The notes under the pieces: model-generated
The model's database searches: none
What the model was told of the DNA's origin: nothing
What the model saw: the letters and a program-made list of their open reading frames with translations, nothing else
Part shown: one piece after another, positions 15,221 to 22,561 of the stretch
Layout: each line of letters begins with the position of its first letter
Position numbering within the stretch: the stretch's first letter is position 1
Position numbers and translations under genes: made by a program
Source: Paenibacillus sp. YN15
Lineage (GTDB): Bacteria; Bacillota; Bacilli; Paenibacillales; NBRC-103111
DNA: 64,000 nt
Reading direction: 5' to 3'
NCBI RefSeq assembly: GCF_003285005.1
Contig: NZ_QMFA01000034.1
Location: forward strand, 17,684 to 81,683

Positions 15221-15879
15221 GCTTGTTCTACCACCTTTTCCAGCCGGGTCAGGTTTGAATTCTCCCCGATGATGACCAGAATGTCCTGCTCCTGGAGCTT
15301 TTCATCGGCGTTGGGGGCAATATTAAGCTTGTCCCCTCTGCGGATTCCCATCACATTGCAGCTGTATTTGGCGCGGATATCCAGCTCCCGCAGGGATTGC
15401 CCCGCCATCGCCTCCCCGGCCCGGACCTCCACAATGCTGTGCTCCTCGGACAGCTCGATGTAGTCGAGGATATGCGGGGAAATCAGATGGTGGGCCACCC
15501 GTCTGCCCATATCCCGCTCGGGAAATATCACCTTGTCGGCGCCGATTTTGGCCAGCACCTTGCCCTGCAGCTCACTTGCCGCCTTGACGATGATGTTGGG
15601 AACGCCCATTTCCTTCAGAATCAGGGTGGTCATAATGCTGGCCTGGACATCCTGCCCAATGGCAACTACCACAACATCAAAATTGCGGATGCCCAAATTG
15701 CGGAGAGCATCCTCATCCGTGGAATCCGCCTGGACGGCATAGGTCACCCGGTCGCTGATTTCCTGGATTCTGGCTTCATTATCATCCACCGCCAGCACCT
15801 CGTACCCCAGCTTGCCGAGATATTCGGCCACACTGGAGCCAAAACGCCCCATCCCAATAATCGCAAATTGTTTTTTCAT
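15217..15879 (-). CDS. ktrA: KtrA/TrkA-type potassium channel regulatory subunit
   Basis: 220 residues from MKKQFAIIGMGRFGSSVAEY, whose Rossmann RCK_N domain (IGMGRFGSS, VLAVDDNE near 27-34) binds NAD or adenine nucleotides. The RCK_C domain follows from about 135 (SIVEVRAGEAMAGQSLREL) to the end. Size equals Bacillus KtrA/KtrC. It gates a Ktr-type potassium translocator in the membrane; no ktrB partner lies in this window. Sequence homologous to either KtrA or KtrC, so the symbol is tentative. A TGCTACAAT extended -10 on the minus strand about 40-48 bases upstream is a plausible promoter. Confidence 0.9.
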   Translation of the reverse strand: MKKQFAIIGMGRFGSSVAEYLGKLGYEVLAVDDNEARIQEISDRVTYAVQADSTDEDALRNLGIRNFDVVVVAIGQDVQASIMTTLILKEMGVPNIIVKAASELQGKVLAKIGADKVIFPERDMGRRVAHHLISPHILDYIELSEEHSIVEVRAGEAMAGQSLRELDIRAKYSCNVMGIRRGDKLNIAPNADEKLQEQDILVIIGENSNLTRLEKVVEQA

Positions 15880-15985
15880 TGTTCCTGGCTCCCTTCGCCG
15901 CGCTATGCACATGCTTCTATTGTAGCATAAAATCCTGAAATAGCCCGGCCCTTGCCGCTGGAACCACCTGTTAACCTCCGGGGAA

Positions 15986-16015
15986 GCATGAAGCTGCGCA
16001 GGGCTGTGCATATTA
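15986..16015 (+). promoter_or_regulatory. Sigma-G-like forespore promoter for sspI
   Basis: GCATG (15986-15990) matches the sigma-G -35 consensus GHATR. An 18-base spacer leads to CATATTA (16009-16015), one change from the sigma-G -10 CATACTA. It precedes the SspI gene by about 40 bases, as expected for a small acid-soluble spore protein gene. Confidence 0.6.
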
Positions 16016-16055
16016 GTAAAGGAATATCAGTTTTTTGAAACGGGGGATTAGGCAA

Positions 16056-16265
16056 ATGAATCTGGATTTGCGTCAGGCGATTGTTCGCCGGGTGGAGGAT
16101 AAAAACAATGAAGAACTGCGTGAAGTCATTGAAGGCTCCATCGGCGGGGATGACCGTGCGCTGCCCGGCTTGGGGGTACTGTTTGAAATCATCTGGACCC
16201 ATACGGATGAACAGATCCAGCAGGAACTGGTAAATACCTTAAAGGAAAATTTGCACCACCACTAA
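16056..16265 (+). CDS. sspI: Small acid-soluble spore protein SspI
   Basis: 69 residues from ATG 16056, matching the SspI family (71 residues in B. subtilis). Conserved core includes NLDLRQAIVRRV at the start, ALPGLGVLFEIIWTH near 42-56 and QELVNTLKENL near the end. SspI is a minor forespore-specific protein packaged in the spore core. It is a single gene facing away from ktrA, with a sigma-G-like promoter and a terminator shared with the convergent transporter gene. The longer in-frame upstream extension lacks a ribosome site and was not used. Confidence 0.93.
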   Translation: MNLDLRQAIVRRVEDKNNEELREVIEGSIGGDDRALPGLGVLFEIIWTHTDEQIQQELVNTLKENLHHH

Positions 16266-16285
16266 TGCGTATTGCAACATATACG

Positions 16286-16330
16286 AAAAAACCGGCTGAC
16301 TGTCCATCGGATAGCCAGCCGGTTGCTGTT
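16286..16330. terminator. Bidirectional terminator between sspI and the BASS transporter gene
   Basis: ACCGGCTG (16291-16298) pairs with CAGCCGGT (16316-16323), with A-rich flank on the left and TGTTGTTTT on the right. It can terminate both convergent genes. Confidence 0.75.
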
Positions 16331-16333
16331 GTT

Positions 16334-17344
16334 TTACCCTTTGGCCGCCAGATCCCTTGGTTTGGCCGCCGGTTTGGTTTTGAGCGGAATCCCTTCATCG
16401 CGGCTGCCGTAGGCTTTGCTTAAGAAATGGGCGTAGGTGGAGGCCAGAATCTGCTGGAACAGCGTGCCCACCATAACCGGAAATACCACCGGAGCGGGAA
16501 AATAAGTGGCGGCAATAACCGCGCCTGCACTGATATTGCGCATGCCGCTGTTGAAGGTCATGGCTACAATGACGCCCTTATCGCCCCTCAGACCTTTGCC
16601 GGTAAGCCAGCCCCATACATAGCCGGAGGCCGCAATCATCAGAATGGTGGCAGCAACCGCCAAAAACTTCCCGTCAATATGCTTGAAATTGGGGGCAACC
16701 ACCGAGGCGTTAATGGCCACCACCAGGATCAGGCCGATCTTGCTGAACGGCGCCAGCTTGGGGGCCAGACTAGTTTTGACGCCGCCTTTGGTCCAGTGGT
16801 TCAACGCCATTCCCGCCACAGAAGGCAGCACGACCATCCAGATCAGCCCTTGCATCATTCCCCAGATATCAATGGATACGTTGGCTCCTACCAGAAGCCG
16901 CAGGGTAAAAGGCACGACAAAAGGGGCCAGGAAGGTATCCACCAGAATAATGGACAACGTCAGGGCAATATTCCCCTGATAGAGGCTGACCCACATAAAG
17001 CTGACAATCCCCGTAGGAATGGCAAAGGCCAGCACAATCCCCGTTATGGTATACGGGTCATTGGCGAAGAGCAGATGGCCGGCACCCCACGCGATCAGCG
17101 GCATCCAGACATGCAGAATCAGCATGCAGGCCAACAGCGGGGCCGGGTGCTGCATCACCTTTTTCATGTCCTTAAAGCCCGACCCAAGCCCTCCGGCAAA
17201 GGTCATAAAGGCGAATATCCAGGGCACGAGAAAGGAAAACGAAGTGAGCCAGGTGGAAAACAAGACGCCAAGCAGCAGGCTGCATGGCGTTACAAAAGGC
17301 ATCCATTTTTCAATAAAACGGTTAAAGCGGTACATCACTTGCAT
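16334..17344 (-). CDS. Bile acid:sodium symporter (BASS) family transporter
   Basis: 336 residues with about nine or ten hydrophobic helices beginning MPFVTPCSLLLGVLFSTWL. Family signs are the FAFMTFAGGLGSGFKDMKKV segment near 45, AFAIPTGIVSFMWVSLYQGN near 105-125 and TFNSGMRNISAGAVIAATYF near 265-285, the last matching the cross-over substrate-binding motif of SBF/BASS proteins. Expected to co-transport sodium with an organic anion across the cytoplasmic membrane; substrate unknown. AGGAG is 9 bases before the chosen ATG. Convergent to sspI; no operon partner. Confidence 0.85.
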   Translation of the reverse strand: MQVMYRFNRFIEKWMPFVTPCSLLLGVLFSTWLTSFSFLVPWIFAFMTFAGGLGSGFKDMKKVMQHPAPLLACMLILHVWMPLIAWGAGHLLFANDPYTITGIVLAFAIPTGIVSFMWVSLYQGNIALTLSIILVDTFLAPFVVPFTLRLLVGANVSIDIWGMMQGLIWMVVLPSVAGMALNHWTKGGVKTSLAPKLAPFSKIGLILVVAINASVVAPNFKHIDGKFLAVAATILMIAASGYVWGWLTGKGLRGDKGVIVAMTFNSGMRNISAGAVIAATYFPAPVVFPVMVGTLFQQILASTYAHFLSKAYGSRDEGIPLKTKPAAKPRDLAAKG

Positions 17345-17451
17345 GGCTTGCTGCTCCTTTCATGGTGCATAAACACTTTACTTTCTCTACTATACACCAA
17401 AATGAAAGAAGAGCAGTAGGAAGTTTTTACGAAAATGCTACAACAGGAATG

Positions 17452-18228
17452 TTACTTGGATTTAATCCGTCCGTACGCCTTGGCATAACGGATCACCTTG
17501 CGGGAAATATCCTTATCCTTTAAGACACGGAAAATATAAGGGTCCGGACAGGTGTTTACTTCCAGAATCCAGCTTTTGTGGCTCCGGTCCACTGCAATGT
17601 CAATGCCGACCTCCTTGATGCCGGGATAAGCCGCTTCCAGTTGCCTGGCGACGGAAACGCCCAACCGCTTCAGCCCTCCTGTAAAGGCTGCCCGCTCCGA
17701 CTCTCCCATATGTGCTTGAAGCAGGGTGGGCACCGGCTTAAGCGTACCGCCGCTGTGATAATTGGTGACAATTTTGCCCGGATAGGCTACCCGCCCTACC
17801 ATGGCGGTGGATTCCCAGCGCCCCGCGGGACTTTTTTGCACCATCACCCGGATGTCAAACCGTCTGCCGCCATACTTCAGCAGATGGATGCCCTTTTGAA
17901 CCAAATATTGCCGTCCTCCCGTAACCCGCTTCAAACCGTCATATAACCCGTCGTAGGTGGAAAAGGTGCGGATCGTGGTGCCCGATTGGAATTTGAATCC
18001 GCCGTTCTCCCGTTCCACACGGATGACTCCCTTGCCGAAGGTGCCCTTGTCCGGCTTGACATAGACCATGCCATACTCCGACAGCATCGCCTCCAGTGTA
18101 GCTTTCCCCAACTGGCGGGTATCGGGAATATGCTCCCGCACCGCAGGATTCACCTTAATGGCCTCCGTCTTCCTCCACTTGCTGTGAACAAACCTCTGCA
18201 CGCTTTCCGTCCCCTCTTTTCCCGTCAA
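17452..18228 (-). CDS. YheC/YheD-family ATP-grasp protein (spore coat-associated)
   Basis: 258 residues. The ATP-grasp fold shows in VYVKPDKGTFGKGVIRVER (near 54-72, nucleotide-binding lysine), RFDIRVMVQKSPAGRW near 125 and the metal-binding ILEVNTCPDPYIFRVL near 222. The DTRQLGKATLEAMLSEYG start is typical of YheC/YheD relatives. These are linked to endospore coat assembly in Bacillus, though the ligated substrate is unknown. Shorter than B. subtilis YheC/D, so it is a single-domain version. It is divergent from the Rpn-like gene that follows. Confidence 0.8.
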   Translation of the reverse strand: MTGKEGTESVQRFVHSKWRKTEAIKVNPAVREHIPDTRQLGKATLEAMLSEYGMVYVKPDKGTFGKGVIRVERENGGFKFQSGTTIRTFSTYDGLYDGLKRVTGGRQYLVQKGIHLLKYGGRRFDIRVMVQKSPAGRWESTAMVGRVAYPGKIVTNYHSGGTLKPVPTLLQAHMGESERAAFTGGLKRLGVSVARQLEAAYPGIKEVGIDIAVDRSHKSWILEVNTCPDPYIFRVLKDKDISRKVIRYAKAYGRIKSK

Positions 18229-18485
18229 ATTGCTTGATGCCCGTCATCCATATCCTATGTGGGGACTTGACGGTTGGAGCAGGCGAAGTGGAATTGCCGG
18301 CAAAATTATGCGGCTGCCGCTTCTCGACATCCGGCCTGCCGTATGTTATGCTTATCGCAAGCATATACAACGACGCAAAGCATGCGCCGATTGCTCCTGC
18401 AAGGGAGCGGTCGGCGCTTTTTCTATTTGTGGCGCCGCCCACACGGTCCGGGAACAGAATATGGTATAATGGGGGAAGAAAGCGC

Positions 18486-19559
18486 ATGGGCGAACAAGGG
18501 AAAAAAAGGGGTAAACGCGAAGCGGTTCAGCTGGATCACATTATGCGCATGCTGTTCCGATTATCCAAACGGACGGTGGTCCGGCTGATTAACGGGCTGT
18601 TTCAGGAAGCCCTCGCCGAGGACAGTGTGAAGCTGCACTATGCCAACAGCCGGTTTGTCAATGACAGATTGCGGGCTATTGAAGGGGACTTCTTCCTGAC
18701 GGTGGAGCTCCCCGGCGGAAAAAAGGAGTTTCACGTGGAGTTTCAGACTCTGAATGACTCCTCCATGGCTGTCCGGATGTTTGAATACGGCTTCCGCCAT
18801 GCCTTGGAGCATTACCGCTCCGCTCAGGCCGCGCCAACGGATGCCATCGATTTGTTTTTCCCGCGGCAGCTGGTGATTTTCTTGGAGGAAAACCACCGGA
18901 TCGCAGAGTCCGTTCAGCTGCGGCTGCATTTTCCCGACGGACAGACAGCCGAATACCGGGCCCCCACCCTGCGCTATTGGACCTATACGGGGGAAGAATT
19001 AGCCGGGAAGCAGCTTTATGCCTTGATTCCGCTTCAGGTTTTCCGGGTGAGGAAGCGCCTGCAGCAGATTGCGCGAAGCGGCTTGACCACTGCAGAGAAA
19101 CGGCAGCGAATGCTTGCCGAGTTCGATGAACTGAAGAAGATTATTACCCGGACGCTGGAGCAGTTGGAGATGCTTTATAACCATGATGAGCTGGATACCG
19201 GTGACTTCGAGCAGCTCCTGCGGGCGCTGCAAAGCATCACCGATTACTTATATCACCATTATGATGTTTACCAAACCCAAGTGGACAAGGAGGTGAGGCA
19301 GATGCTTGAGCCCTGGTTTGATTTTCCCAAGCTGAAACGGGAAGCCCGCCGAAAGGGCCTGCTGGAAGGCAAGATTGAAGGTAAGATTGAAGGTAAGATT
19401 GAAGGAAAAATGGAAGGCAAACTCGAGGTGGCAAGAAGGCTCCTGGAAAAGGGCAAGCTGACTGTTCCGGAAATTGCGGAGGCGGCTGACCTGACCCTGG
19501 AGCAAATTGCACAGCTTCAGCAAAACCGGCAGGAACAACCGGATCAGCCTCCAATGTGA
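18486..19559 (+). CDS. Rpn-family PD-(D/E)XK nuclease (putative recombination-promoting/antiphage protein)
   Basis: 357 residues from ATG 18486 (GGGGGAAG upstream). The N-terminal 250 residues are the Rpn/PDDEXK transposase-like nuclease: LINGLFQEAL, LRAIEGDFFLTVE with acidic Asp68, and FHVEFQT with the E-x-Q core at 85-87. The tail has five GK(I/M/L)EG-type tetrapeptide repeats (about 295-314), then a short helical end with LTVPEIAEAADLTLEQIAQL. Rpn proteins cut DNA and have been described as toxic antiphage proteins restrained by intragenic small proteins; an internal start at 19302 fits that. It is a solitary gene between a coat gene and RF3. Confidence 0.85.
   Translation: MGEQGKKRGKREAVQLDHIMRMLFRLSKRTVVRLINGLFQEALAEDSVKLHYANSRFVNDRLRAIEGDFFLTVELPGGKKEFHVEFQTLNDSSMAVRMFEYGFRHALEHYRSAQAAPTDAIDLFFPRQLVIFLEENHRIAESVQLRLHFPDGQTAEYRAPTLRYWTYTGEELAGKQLYALIPLQVFRVRKRLQQIARSGLTTAEKRQRMLAEFDELKKIITRTLEQLEMLYNHDELDTGDFEQLLRALQSITDYLYHHYDVYQTQVDKEVRQMLEPWFDFPKLKREARRKGLLEGKIEGKIEGKIEGKMEGKLEVARRLLEKGKLTVPEIAEAADLTLEQIAQLQQNRQEQPDQPPM
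19302..19559 (+). CDS. Possible intragenic C-terminal protein (RpnS-like antitoxin) within rpn
   Basis: An in-frame ATG at 19302 (Met273 of the Rpn protein) is preceded by AAGGAGGTGA at 19287-19296, a near-perfect Shine-Dalgarno with 8 bases between GGAGG and the ATG. Translation from here would give 85 residues: an aromatic start (MLEPWFDFPK), the GKIEG repeats and the C-terminal HTH-like helices. Published work on E. coli Rpn proteins describes small proteins made from internal starts that bind and neutralise the full toxin; this arrangement matches. The codons KEVRQM encode the site, so chance is possible. Inference, not demonstrated. Confidence 0.55.
   Translation: MLEPWFDFPKLKREARRKGLLEGKIEGKIEGKIEGKMEGKLEVARRLLEKGKLTVPEIAEAADLTLEQIAQLQQNRQEQPDQPPM
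19368..19427 (+). repeat. Five in-frame 12-bp tandem repeats in the rpn tail
   Basis: Units start at 19368, 19380, 19392, 19404 and 19416; the first three are GGYAAGATTGAA and differ by one base, the last two have drifted. Each adds G-K-x-E. Loss or gain of a unit keeps the frame and changes tail length in both the full protein and the possible internal product. Confidence 0.85.
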
Positions 19560-19582
19560 GTATACCGGCACAGCATCATCCC

Positions 19583-19627
19583 AAAAAGCCCCTTCATCCG
19601 GCAACAGCACCGGACAAGGGGCTTTTT
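19583..19627. terminator. Bidirectional terminator between rpn and prfC
   Basis: AAAAAGCCCCTT (19583-19594) pairs exactly with AAGGGGCTTTTT (19616-19627). T-runs exist on both strands, serving the convergent rpn and prfC genes. Confidence 0.85.
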
Positions 19628-19647
19628 ATCATGTATGAAACGCCCGC

Positions 19648-21240
19648 TTACGGCGCTGTTTCCAGGAACTTGGCCGTAGGATTCTTCTCCATGGAGGTGC
19701 GCAGGGCATATTCATTCTCGAACAGCGCCACATAATTCTCGCTTTTGTCCTTGACCAGCTGAGAGTTGACGCGGAACTTGCCGGGGTCAACCTTCTCATC
19801 CACAATCCAGCGGGCAAACTGGAAGGGCAAACGCTGCATCAGCACATCGACGCCATACTCGTTTTTCATGCGGTATTCGAATACCTCAAATTGCAGCTGG
19901 CCAACTACGCCGAGAATCATATCCTCAAAGCCGATGGATTTGAACACCTGAATGGTGCCCTCCTCCGTCAGCTGATCAATTCCCTTCAGGAATTGCTTCT
20001 GCTTCAAGGCGTTCTTGATGGATACCTTGGCGAAAATTTCCGGGGAGAATACCGGCAGCTCGGCAAAGGTCTTCTGGCTGCCCTGGCACAGGCTATCCCC
20101 AATGCGGAAAATGCCGGGGTCGAACAGACCGATAATGTCTCCCGGATAGGCAGTATCCACAATATCCCGGTCCTGGGCCAAAAATTGCTGCGGCTGAGCC
20201 AGCTTGATGTCCTTGCCGGCCCGCACATGCTTCACCGTCATCCCCCGTTCGAACTTGCCGGAGACAATCCGCAGGAACGCCACCCGGTCCCGGTGGGCGG
20301 GATTCATATTGGCCTGAATCTTAAACACATAGCCGCTGAACTTTTCCTCGGAAGGGGGCACCTCGCCTTCGCTGCTGGCGCGGGGCTGGGGCTTGGGCGC
20401 AAGAGACAGGAAATTGTCCAGGAAGGTTTGGACGCCGAAGTTATTGATGGCCGAGCCGAAGAACACCGGCGTCAGCTCCCCGGTCCGCACCTTTTCGTAA
20501 TCGAAGGCGTCTCCGGCGATTTCCAGAAGGGCCAGCTGCTCCTGAAGCTGCTCATACAGATAATCCGGTCCGGCCACCTCCTTGACCAGGGGATCATCGT
20601 AGCCGCTGACTTCCTTCACACTGATGTTGTGGTGCTCGTGGTCACCCCCCTGGAACAGCTCCAAGCGGGTTTTCTCCCGGTCGTATACGCCGCGGAACTG
20701 CTTGCCGGAGCCAATGGGCCAGTTCATGGGATAGGAGCGGATTCCCAGCAGATTCTCAATCTCCTCCAGAAGCTCGAAGGGGTCCCGGCCCTCCCGGTCC
20801 AGCTTGTTAATGAAGGTAAAAATCGGAATGCCCCGCTTGCGGCAAACCTGGAACAGCTTTTTGGTCTGGGCCTCGACACCCTTGGCCGAGTCAATCAGCA
20901 TCACCGCGCTGTCCGCGGCCGTCAGGGTCCGGTAGGTGTCTTCACTGAAGTCCTGGTGACCCGGGGTATCCAGGATATTGACCCGGTGGCCCTCGTAATC
21001 GAACTGCATCACGGAGGAGGTAACCGAAATCCCCCGCTGCTTCTCAATTTCCATCCAGTCGGAGGTGGCGTGGCGGTTGGCCTTCCGCCCCTTAACCGTA
21101 CCGGCCAGGCGGATAGCGCCTCCGAACAGCAGCAGCTTTTCCGTCAAAGTGGTTTTACCTGCATCAGGGTGGGAAATAATGGCGAAGGTCCGCCGCTTAT
21201 CGATTTCCGTCAATAGCTCTTGGGTTAAGGATGTACTCAT
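19648..21240 (-). CDS. prfC: Peptide chain release factor 3 (RF3)
   Basis: 530 residues, normal for RF3. The GTPase motifs are all present: AIISHPDAGKTTLTEKLL (G1, 19-36), RGISVTSSVMQFDY (G2), ILDTPGHQDFSEDTYRTLTA (G3), FINKLDREGRDP (G4, NKxD) and the RF3-specific KANRHATSDWMEIEKQ. Domain III appears as GVVGQLQFEVFEYRMKNEYG near 445. RF3 recycles RF1/RF2 from the ribosome after termination. It is monocistronic, ending at the terminator shared with rpn. The RF3-specific SDWME segment separates it from EF-G-like paralogues. Confidence 0.95.
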   Translation of the reverse strand: MSTSLTQELLTEIDKRRTFAIISHPDAGKTTLTEKLLLFGGAIRLAGTVKGRKANRHATSDWMEIEKQRGISVTSSVMQFDYEGHRVNILDTPGHQDFSEDTYRTLTAADSAVMLIDSAKGVEAQTKKLFQVCRKRGIPIFTFINKLDREGRDPFELLEEIENLLGIRSYPMNWPIGSGKQFRGVYDREKTRLELFQGGDHEHHNISVKEVSGYDDPLVKEVAGPDYLYEQLQEQLALLEIAGDAFDYEKVRTGELTPVFFGSAINNFGVQTFLDNFLSLAPKPQPRASSEGEVPPSEEKFSGYVFKIQANMNPAHRDRVAFLRIVSGKFERGMTVKHVRAGKDIKLAQPQQFLAQDRDIVDTAYPGDIIGLFDPGIFRIGDSLCQGSQKTFAELPVFSPEIFAKVSIKNALKQKQFLKGIDQLTEEGTIQVFKSIGFEDMILGVVGQLQFEVFEYRMKNEYGVDVLMQRLPFQFARWIVDEKVDPGKFRVNSQLVKDKSENYVALFENEYALRTSMEKNPTAKFLETAP

Positions 21241-21307
21241 GCTTTTTTTGATTCCTCTCTAAGGCCTGCACACAACTTACGCTCCGTCAGGCATATATCG
21301 TCAATGT

Positions 21308-22378
21308 TTATACTTTAACAGATTGCAGCTTGACCTTCCAGTCCGCCTCCGGTATCCATTCCCCGGTGCTGAATTCCCTGCCCTTAAGCTCCACCCGGTC
21401 GGCAAAAACCTGCACGTACAGCCCCTGGGCGGCATCCGGCCGGACATGCTCGTATTTGGCGTTCAGCACCCGTCCCACAGACGAGTTGACGAACCAGTGG
21501 AAGCTTTCCTTTAAATAGTGGGCGGTTCCGTTGGTGAAGTCCTGGTGCCCATGGCCGGAGAATACAAACACATTGGGGTACGGCTGCAGAATCTCCCGGA
21601 ACTTCTTCGCCGGAATGACCCGGTGGGAGCCTCCGTCCTGCCCCGCCGCGGGCAGCGGCTGGTGAATCATCACAAATACCGGCCTGCCCGGTTTGTTGGC
21701 CGCCAGGCGGTCCTTCAGCCAATTCAGCTGCTCCTCCGAATACCAGGCGCCTTCGCCTACATCCGCTCTCGTCTGCTGATAAATCTCCTGCGACATCATG
21801 AGGATCAGATAGTCCTTCACCTCCACCTCGTAATAGGGCTTCTCCAGCTTAAAAAAGTCCAGGAACGCCTTTTGGGACTCTTCATCCGTCCGTCCGTTGG
21901 GAAAGCCCTTCTGATTCCAGTTGTCCTCCTTGTCAATCCACACCCGGTAATAATCATGATTGCCCATGTTGGCATAATATGGCGGAAGCTTGTACTTGGA
22001 CAATACGGAGCGGAGCTCCTTGTAGTCCTTATCCGTACCCGACTCTGTTACATCCCCGGTAAAAATGATGCAATCCGTAGCGGATTGGAATTTCTTCGTA
22101 ACCTCATCCAATGTTTTCTTCAAATGCTCCGACGGATAAGCCACCCCCGAATTCACATGAAGATCGCTCAGAATAAAAAATGACAGCAGCGGTCCCTCCG
22201 GTCCTGCCGAGGGCGTGGGTGACGGAGCATCGGTTGAAGGTGCGGGCGACGGACTTCCGGAGGCTTCCGGAACGTCTCCTCCGCCTGCGCCGGGCCGCCA
22301 GCGGACAAGCCCTGTGGCTACAACCGCACCGCCCACGGCAAGAGCAGCCAGCCATTGAAGAAAACCTCTTCGGTTCAT
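21308..22378 (-). CDS. Exported calcineurin-like metallophosphoesterase (Tat signal)
   Basis: 356 residues. The N-terminus MNRRGFLQWLAALAVGGAVV carries a twin-arginine motif (NRRGFLQ) and hydrophobic core, followed by a Pro/Ser/Ala linker to about residue 62. The phosphoesterase motifs are in order: ILSDLHVNSG (D-x-H), FTGDVTESGTDKDY, NMGNHDYYR (GNHD), VMIHQPLP and FSGHGHQD. It should hydrolyse phosphoester bonds outside the membrane using a di-metal centre. Substrate unknown. Monocistronic; neighbours (RF3 and G6PDH) do not indicate a function. Confidence 0.88.
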   Translation of the reverse strand: MNRRGFLQWLAALAVGGAVVATGLVRWRPGAGGGDVPEASGSPSPAPSTDAPSPTPSAGPEGPLLSFFILSDLHVNSGVAYPSEHLKKTLDEVTKKFQSATDCIIFTGDVTESGTDKDYKELRSVLSKYKLPPYYANMGNHDYYRVWIDKEDNWNQKGFPNGRTDEESQKAFLDFFKLEKPYYEVEVKDYLILMMSQEIYQQTRADVGEGAWYSEEQLNWLKDRLAANKPGRPVFVMIHQPLPAAGQDGGSHRVIPAKKFREILQPYPNVFVFSGHGHQDFTNGTAHYLKESFHWFVNSSVGRVLNAKYEHVRPDAAQGLYVQVFADRVELKGREFSTGEWIPEADWKVKLQSVKV

Positions 22379-22521
22379 GTAACAGACCCCTTATTGGATA
22401 TTTTTTTATGCAAAAAACCTTCGTTGCATCATCCCCTGCCTGTTATTATACGATTTCCATCCGGTTCCTGTACATCTCCAGCTTTGCCGATTACTCCGGA
22501 AAAATCCGCCGGAGTCGGCAC

Positions 22522-22555
22522 AAAAAAGCCGCCGGCTTCCTGCTTCCGGCGGCTT
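22522..22555 (-). terminator. Terminator of zwf
   Basis: AAGCCGCCGG (22526-22535) pairs with CCGGCGGCTT (22546-22555); on the minus strand the stem is followed by TTTTTT, just after the zwf stop at 22562. Confidence 0.85.
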
Positions 22556-22561
22556 CCCCAT

